DNA of 5,443 nt from NCBI GenBank assembly GCA_003451715.1, contig DMJN01000119.1, positions 1 to 5,443 on the forward strand, given 5' to 3'. The position numbers and the translations under genes were made by a program. The stretch is from Gammaproteobacteria bacterium (GTDB lineage Bacteria > Pseudomonadota > Gammaproteobacteria > Pseudomonadales > Pseudohongiellaceae). Positions 1-5,443 of the stretch are shown here, piece after piece (position 1 is the stretch's first letter; every line of letters begins with the position of its first letter). Below the pieces are notes generated by a model. That model was not told the DNA's origin. It made no database searches and saw only the letters and a program-made list of their open reading frames with translations.

Positions 1-2
1 TT

Positions 3-410
3 GCCGAAGGGCTGGTCTGGCTTAAATGGATAGGTGTCGTGTATCTGACCTACCTGGGAGTAACTTCACTCAACAATTTCTTTCGTCACAAAAAATCCGA
101 TGAATCGACTGCTACCGGATCCTTTCAGCGAGGATTCTGGGTGTCACTAACCAATCCCAAGACTATCCTGTTCTTCAGCGCCTTCCTTCCACAGTTCGTC
201 AGCGATGCAAAACCTTATGCTATTCAGATAGCCACTCTATCACTAATTTTCTGGCTGATTGCGTTGCTTATAGATTCGAGTTACGCGTTGCTCGCCGCAC
301 GAATTAGGAACGCATTTAGCAAACATGACCTGAATCGTATTCAAAATGGAATAAGTGGCACCTTTTATCTAACCGCCAGCGGCATACTCGGCAACAGCAA
401 TCGGATTTAG
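3..410 (+). CDS. LysE/RhtB-family amino-acid exporter, C-terminal part (5' end outside window)
   Basis: This is an inner-membrane exporter of the LysE/RhtB superfamily, whose members expel amino acids and related metabolites by proton-coupled transport. The frame is open from base 3, so the gene begins before the window; 135 residues are visible of a family length of about 205. The visible part starts with a membrane segment (LVWLKWIGVVYLTYLGV), followed by a polar loop. Next comes the family signature RGFWVSLTNPKTILFF, which runs into the next membrane segment and ends in FLPQFV. Two more hydrophobic segments follow, around IATLSLIFWLIALLID and ISGTFYLTASGILG. A GTG at 39 could be mistaken for a start, but homologous sequence continues upstream of it. 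The substrate cannot be told from the sequence. The TAG stop (408-410) overlaps the stop of the convergent nhaD by two bases, leaving no room for a terminator between them. Confidence 0.87.
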   Translation, partial: AEGLVWLKWIGVVYLTYLGVTSLNNFFRHKKSDESTATGSFQRGFWVSLTNPKTILFFSAFLPQFVSDAKPYAIQIATLSLIFWLIALLIDSSYALLAARIRNAFSKHDLNRIQNGISGTFYLTASGILGNSNRI

Positions 411-1915
411 GCGAAAGCTCCTGCATTCACGAAGAAATGCATGGCTATACTGGCGAAGTATCCCAGGGCAATTGCCCAAGACCATTTGAGATGGGAAAAG
501 AAAGTATAGATTCCCCTGGCCTGACCCATCACCGCCACACCCGCTGCTGATCCTATAGATAACATGGAACCACCCACTCCGGCTGTTAGGGTGACTAGCA
601 GCCACTGTCCATGATTCATTTCTGGACTCATTTCCAGCACCGCAAACATCACGGGAATGTTGTCTACAATTGCCGAAGCGAATCCCACTAAAATATTGGC
701 AGTACTGGCGCCCAGGTCAACATAGACAATCTCAGAAACCAGTGCGAGGTATCCGAAAGCGCCAAGGCCGCCGACGCATAAAATCACGCCATAGAAAAAT
801 ATCAGGGTGTCCCATTCAGCTCGCTGTAAATTGTGATAGATATCGTAGGGCTGGTTACTGTCTCGAACGTCGTCGGTTCCCATCGATTCTTCAAACATAG
901 CATCATCGCCGCTCAACACATCGCCTTTCACCAGCGAGCTGGCCATATCGGCATTCATGTAACTGGAATCTCTAAGCTGCAGGTAGTAGCCAAACAATTT
1001 CAGTAATCCAAGCCCGGTCATCATCCCCAATACTGGAGGTAAATACAGGAAGTTGTGGAATGACACCGCCATAATGACAGTAATGATAAAGAGCCCAACG
1101 ACTATCCAGGCACCGAATTTTACTGTGGCTTTTTCGTTTATCGCCGCGGGTTTCTCATTAGAGATAGCCATACTCAGGATCCCTGCAGTGACCAACCAGT
1201 TCACGCCAGAGGGCAGAAAGAGAACAAAGAACTCTTGAAATTCAACCAATCCTGCCTGCCACACCATGAGCGTAGTGATATCACCAAAGGGGCTGAAGGC
1301 ACCCCCGGCATTCGCAGCTACCACAACATTGATGCAGGCAATTGATACGAAACGACTATTATTGCCTCCTACCGCGGTGATTACCGCCGCCATCAGCAGG
1401 GCCGTAGTTAGATTATCCGCAATTGGTGAGAGGAAGAATGAAATCAATCCAGTAATCCAGAATATCTGTCTGAAGGAATACCCCTGGGAAACCAGCCTGA
1501 CCCTTAACAGCTTGAACACGCCCCGCTCTTCCATGGTGTTGATGTAGGTCATTGCTGCCAGCAGGAATAGAAATAGTCCGACGAACTCAAGCAGATTGTG
1601 GCGTACCAGTTCTTCGGCAAGCTGAGTTTCACCCGCACCGATATACGCAATGGCAACAAGCACCCAGATTACACCTGCCGCCACAACGGCTGGTTTGGAT
1701 TTACGCAGATGGATAGTTTCTTCGAAGATTATCAGCGTGTATGCCAAAACGAAGAAAGCTATCGCCGCATAACCAAGAGTACTGCCAGTAAGATTAAGCG
1801 TCGTGGCGTCTTCGGATGCTGCAAAAGCCATGAGCGGCAATAGAGTAAGCCACAGGAAAACCAGCCAGGGATAGACTGAACTAGTTGCTCTCAGGCGTAG
1901 GGATTTGATTCGCAT
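407..1915 (-). CDS. nhaD: NhaD-type Na+/H+ antiporter
   Basis: This inner-membrane antiporter exchanges cytoplasmic Na+ (or Li+) for protons and belongs to the ion transporter (IT) superfamily; it is typical of marine and halophilic bacteria. I number from the Met at 1915 (502 aa). A basic N-terminus and hydrophobic run ending in LLPLMAFAA look like the cleavable signal peptide seen in this family (cut near residue 32-33). Conserved blocks are SPIADN (163-168), NAGGAFSPFGD (202-212), EWDTLIFFYGV (367-377), IVDNIPVMF (416-424) and GGSMLSIGSAAG (448-459), separated by many membrane spans. An acidic, polar stretch at about 315-366 interrupts the spans. An in-frame ATG at 1948 would add 11 residues, but it has no Shine-Dalgarno. 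The 1915 start has AGGAA (+ strand ttcct, 1926-1930) ten bases upstream and gives a more normal signal peptide. The gene lies 97 bp downstream of the VOC gene (64 bp if the 1948 start is used) on the same strand, with no clear terminator between, so co-transcription is possible. Confidence 0.94.
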   Translation of the reverse strand: MRIKSLRLRATSSVYPWLVFLWLTLLPLMAFAASEDATTLNLTGSTLGYAAIAFFVLAYTLIIFEETIHLRKSKPAVVAAGVIWVLVAIAYIGAGETQLAEELVRHNLLEFVGLFLFLLAAMTYINTMEERGVFKLLRVRLVSQGYSFRQIFWITGLISFFLSPIADNLTTALLMAAVITAVGGNNSRFVSIACINVVVAANAGGAFSPFGDITTLMVWQAGLVEFQEFFVLFLPSGVNWLVTAGILSMAISNEKPAAINEKATVKFGAWIVVGLFIITVIMAVSFHNFLYLPPVLGMMTGLGLLKLFGYYLQLRDSSYMNADMASSLVKGDVLSGDDAMFEESMGTDDVRDSNQPYDIYHNLQRAEWDTLIFFYGVILCVGGLGAFGYLALVSEIVYVDLGASTANILVGFASAIVDNIPVMFAVLEMSPEMNHGQWLLVTLTAGVGGSMLSIGSAAGVAVMGQARGIYTFFSHLKWSWAIALGYFASIAMHFFVNAGAFA

Positions 1916-2012
1916 AGGAAGGAAATTCCTGAATGTTGCTATTCTCATTTAGTTGCTTAAGAACGGATAGCTAGTCTATCGGTGATCAGTCGGCGCTGAA
2001 GTGTTTGCTTTT

Positions 2013-2393
2013 TCAAACCTGCACCAGCTGAATCCAGTTTCCACAGGTATCATCAAACACCGCTAGCCATGCACCTCCTGCATTAGTCGGCTTATCTTTA
2101 AAGTTCACACCCTTGTCAATCAGGTTTGCATACTCCTGATCGATATCTTCTGTATTCAGTACCGCGGCCGGTATTCCATCAGCGTAAATAGCCTGCTGAA
2201 AGGCCAGTGCAGCAGGGTGTGCGTTGGGTTCCAACAATAATTCTACGTTGGCATCGCCGCTCTCGCCGACTGTTAACCATCGAAATTCGCCGAGGTCGAT
2301 ATTATTAACTACTTCAAAGCCCAGTTTTTCAGTATAGAAAGCAAGCGCCCTGGCCTGATCTTCGACGAATACGCTACATAATTTGATCTGCAT
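2013..2393 (-). CDS. VOC-superfamily (glyoxalase/bleomycin-resistance fold) protein
   Basis: This is a small cytoplasmic protein (126 aa) of the vicinal oxygen chelate fold, built from two beta-alpha-beta-beta-beta modules. The first module contains FYTEKLGFEV (19-28) and RWLTVGE (38-44). The second ends in the characteristic AVFDDTCGNWIQLVQ (111-125). The frame could extend to an ATG at 2438, but the Met at 2393 is preferred: GGGAGG (complement of 2399-2404) sits five bases upstream, and family alignment normally begins at this point. Of the four usual metal-ligand positions only Glu51 (VELLLEP) looks filled. The N-terminal position is Cys/Ser, the second-module His is absent and the last Glu is Gln (IQLVQ). 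An intact glyoxalase I or metal-dependent dioxygenase is therefore unlikely. It may be a binding protein or a diverged enzyme; the substrate is unknown. It lies upstream of nhaD and is divergent from the secreted NHL gene. Confidence 0.88.
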   Translation of the reverse strand: MQIKLCSVFVEDQARALAFYTEKLGFEVVNNIDLGEFRWLTVGESGDANVELLLEPNAHPAALAFQQAIYADGIPAAVLNTEDIDQEYANLIDKGVNFKDKPTNAGGAWLAVFDDTCGNWIQLVQV

Positions 2394-2398
2394 AAAGC

Positions 2399-2404
2399 CC
2401 TCCC
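2399..2404 (-). promoter_or_regulatory. Shine-Dalgarno deciding the VOC gene start
   Basis: On the minus strand GGGAGG is followed by a five-base spacer (GCTTT) and ATG at 2393. It is the strongest ribosome binding site in the window and supports the 126-residue product over the 141-residue frame opening at 2438. Confidence 0.7.
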
Positions 2405-2421
2405 AAGCTGAACGAAACACT

Positions 2422-2450
2422 GTAATACAATGACACACAATACAATTGAA
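2422..2450 (-). promoter_or_regulatory. Candidate promoter for the VOC gene (and possibly nhaD)
   Basis: On the minus strand TTCAAT (complement of 2445-2450) and TATTAC (complement of 2422-2427) are separated by exactly 17 bases. The match to the sigma-70 consensus is weak (3/6 and 4/6), but the spacing is ideal and the site lies about 30 bases before the chosen ATG. It shares its -35 region with the opposing candidate promoter. This is inference from sequence only. Confidence 0.3.
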
Positions 2451-2474
2451 TTGGGCATACCCCTAGTTTATTCT
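2446..2474 (+). promoter_or_regulatory. Candidate promoter for the secreted NHL-repeat gene
   Basis: TTGAAT (2446-2451) and TATTCT (2469-2474) are separated by 17 bases and match the sigma-70 hexamers at 4/6 each. Transcription from here would start near 2481 and give a leader of about 30 bases with a GAGAG ribosome site (2499-2503) eight bases before the ATG. An 11-bp palindrome (CAATT-G-AATTG, 2443-2453) covers the -35 hexamer. Confidence 0.35.
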
Positions 2475-2511
2475 TGAATGCTCCCAAAAATAAGTAACGA
2501 GAGTTATCAAG

Positions 2512-3576
2512 ATGACTGACAAGAATTCTATAAAGGCTATATTCGTCGCGCTGGTAGTTGCTCCAACACTATTGTTCGCGCAGGCCGATATGCCGCCTGT
2601 CAATGACTTACCCAACCCTTATATTACCCAGGCCGGCTATTTCAAGATGCCTGCTGGCCGGAATTGGGGATCGTCCAGCACAGTCGATATCGATCTCGAC
2701 GGCGAGAGCGTCTGGATTGCCGAACGCTGTGGTGGCAATATCAATGTCTGCGTGCAGAATCCCGATGTAAACCTGATCATGCTGTTCGACAAAGACGGCA
2801 ACATGGTACGCAGTTTCGGTGCGGGCTACATCGCCTGGCCCCACGGTATCGAGGTGGACCATGAAGGCAACGTCTGGGTCGCTGATGCCCGCGGTACCGA
2901 CCAGGTGCAGGATTATGACGGTGAAGCCTACGGACACCAGGTTCACAAGTTCAGCCCTACTGGTGTTCACCTGATGTCGCTGGGCAGAAAAGGTGGTGGT
3001 AGGGATGAAGAATATTTCTACACGCCCAATGACGTGCTTGTTGCTCCCGATGGCTCCATCTTCGTCGGCGAGGGACATTCCAGTGCGGAAGGCACTCCCA
3101 ACCGCGTCCACAAGTTTGACGCGGATGGTAACCATCTGTTGTCATTTGGTGAGTGGGGTATGGGGCCGGGTCAATTCCGCCAGCCTCATGGCCTGGCAAT
3201 GGATTCCAAAGGGCGGCTGTTCGTAGCCGACCGCGGAAATGACCGCATTCAGATTTTCGACCAGGAAGGCAATCTCATAGATATCTGGTATCAGTTCAGT
3301 CGCAATAGCGGAATCTTCATCGATGCTAACGATGTGTTATATGCGGCAGATTCAGAATCCGGTTCTGTAAACCCTGACCATGGCGCCTGGACTCGCGGTA
3401 TTCGAGTAGGGAGTGCGCAAACCGGTGAAGTGGAGTTCCTAATTCCTGATCCGCAGCCTGACTGCCGTGGTACCTGTACAGCTGAAGGCGTTGTCGCTGA
3501 CGCTAATGGCAATATCTTCGGAGCCGAAGTCGGCCCGGTAGGTGGTGTCAAGCGCTATGTGCGCCCTTTAAAATAG
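2512..3576 (+). CDS. Secreted six-bladed NHL-repeat protein, PAL-like (peptidyl-alpha-hydroxyglycine alpha-amidating lyase family)
   Basis: This 354-residue exported beta-propeller resembles bacterial proteins annotated as PAL-family; their reaction is not established as far as I know. An N-terminal signal peptide (hydrophobic IFVALVVAPTLLFAQA, likely cut after residue 25) directs it to the periplasm or outside. Six NHL-type blades can be traced at roughly 53-103, 106-158, 170-213, 222-259, 263-310 and 323-350. The clearest is QPHGLAMDSKGRLFVADRG followed by NDRIQIFDQEGNLIDIW. Four cysteines, Cys73/Cys80 and Cys318/Cys322, are placed as close pairs and could form disulfides. By alignment from memory to animal PAL, His111 (WPHGIEVD) and His226 (QPHGLAMD) match two zinc ligands, the third position is Glu325 (AEGVVAD), and Arg72 may match the catalytic Arg. 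The start is the only Met before the signal peptide, with GAGAG eight bases upstream. The gene is transcribed alone, between a divergent promoter region and a strong terminator. A role in sensing, binding or hydrolysis is equally possible. Confidence 0.86.
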   Translation: MTDKNSIKAIFVALVVAPTLLFAQADMPPVNDLPNPYITQAGYFKMPAGRNWGSSSTVDIDLDGESVWIAERCGGNINVCVQNPDVNLIMLFDKDGNMVRSFGAGYIAWPHGIEVDHEGNVWVADARGTDQVQDYDGEAYGHQVHKFSPTGVHLMSLGRKGGGRDEEYFYTPNDVLVAPDGSIFVGEGHSSAEGTPNRVHKFDADGNHLLSFGEWGMGPGQFRQPHGLAMDSKGRLFVADRGNDRIQIFDQEGNLIDIWYQFSRNSGIFIDANDVLYAADSESGSVNPDHGAWTRGIRVGSAQTGEVEFLIPDPQPDCRGTCTAEGVVADANGNIFGAEVGPVGGVKRYVRPLK

Positions 3577-3589
3577 TCGGCTTTAAAAC

Positions 3590-3621
3590 AAAAAGCCCAT
3601 CGAATTCGGTGGGCTTTTTTT
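3590..3621. terminator. Bidirectional intrinsic terminator shared by the NHL gene and icd
   Basis: The arms at 3590-3602 (AAAAAGCCCATCG) and 3607-3619 (CGGTGGGCTTTTT) pair over 13 positions with one G-T wobble around an AATT loop. A T-run at 3615-3621 follows on the + strand, and the A-rich left flank gives a T-run (TTTTTGTTTT) on the minus strand. It lies 13 bp after the NHL stop and 34 bp beyond the icd stop, so it can end both convergent transcripts. Confidence 0.88.
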
Positions 3622-3632
3622 GTGACATCAAT

Positions 3633-3648
3633 TCACAGACTTCTGTGA
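3633..3648. repeat. Perfect 7-bp inverted repeat beside the terminator
   Basis: TCACAGA and TCTGTGA flank a central CT. On the minus strand the hairpin would form seven bases after the icd stop codon and ahead of the main terminator. It has no following T-run, so it is not a terminator on its own. It could protect the 3' end of the icd transcript or be a protein-binding site; no function can be assigned. Confidence 0.5.
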
Positions 3649-3655
3649 TCAGCAC

Positions 3656-5443
<1,788 letters not shown>

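Noticed and set aside
1949..2012. Possible cation riboswitch or terminator between the VOC gene and nhaD
   Set aside because: The region is only 64 bases long (97 if the 1915 start is used). Its best hairpin is a 5-bp stem (GATAG/CTATC, 1966-1980) with no T-run, and it matches no sodium or lithium riboswitch pattern that I can recognise.
2394..2438. N-terminal extension of the VOC protein (start at 2438)
   Set aside because: The added 15 residues show no family similarity, they would overlap the candidate -10 region, and a strong GGGAGG site lies directly before the internal ATG at 2393.
2608..3135. Long open frame (175 codons) on the minus strand inside the NHL-repeat gene
   Set aside because: It lies wholly antisense to a well-supported gene with signal peptide and NHL blades. 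Its translation shows no recognisable domain, and it has no convincing ribosome site; it is a codon-bias shadow.
3621..3637. TGTGA and TCACA half-sites resembling a CRP/cAMP operator
   Set aside because: The halves are separated by seven bases rather than six, and the site lies between convergent gene ends behind a terminator, where an activator site makes little sense.

Overview
The window holds five protein genes, two of them cut by its edges, packed with short intergenic gaps and a base composition close to even. The gene content fits a free-living, probably marine, gammaproteobacterium: an NhaD-type Na+/H+ antiporter, a monomeric NADP-dependent isocitrate dehydrogenase, a LysE/RhtB exporter and a secreted NHL-repeat protein. 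The organism assignment is inferred from gene families only, because no rRNA or other taxonomic marker is present.

Layout from left to right: (1) the C-terminal two thirds of a LysE/RhtB-family exporter on the + strand (3-410); (2) nhaD on the - strand (407-1915, possibly starting at 1948), convergent with the exporter so that the two stop codons interlock; (3) a small VOC (glyoxalase-fold) protein on the - strand (2013-2393), just upstream of nhaD and possibly co-transcribed with it; (4) a 118-bp divergent intergenic region with candidate back-to-back promoters and a short palindrome; (5) a secreted six-bladed NHL beta-propeller protein on the + strand (2512-3576), distantly like peptidyl-alpha-hydroxyglycine alpha-amidating lyase (PAL); (6) a strong bidirectional terminator and a separate perfect palindrome (3590-3648); (7) the C-terminal ~595 residues of monomeric isocitrate dehydrogenase on the - strand (3656-5443), whose start lies beyond the right edge.

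The genes do not form an obvious single pathway. Export (LysE), sodium/pH homeostasis (NhaD) and NADPH-generating carbon metabolism (IDH) are housekeeping or environmental-adaptation functions. I see no mobile element, CRISPR array, tRNA, rRNA, toxin-antitoxin pair or defence cassette. The least understood gene is the secreted PAL-like propeller, which keeps the fold and two of the three expected zinc histidines but appears to have changed the third ligand and the catalytic tyrosine. That is the best candidate here for undescribed biology, and it is modest rather than dramatic.
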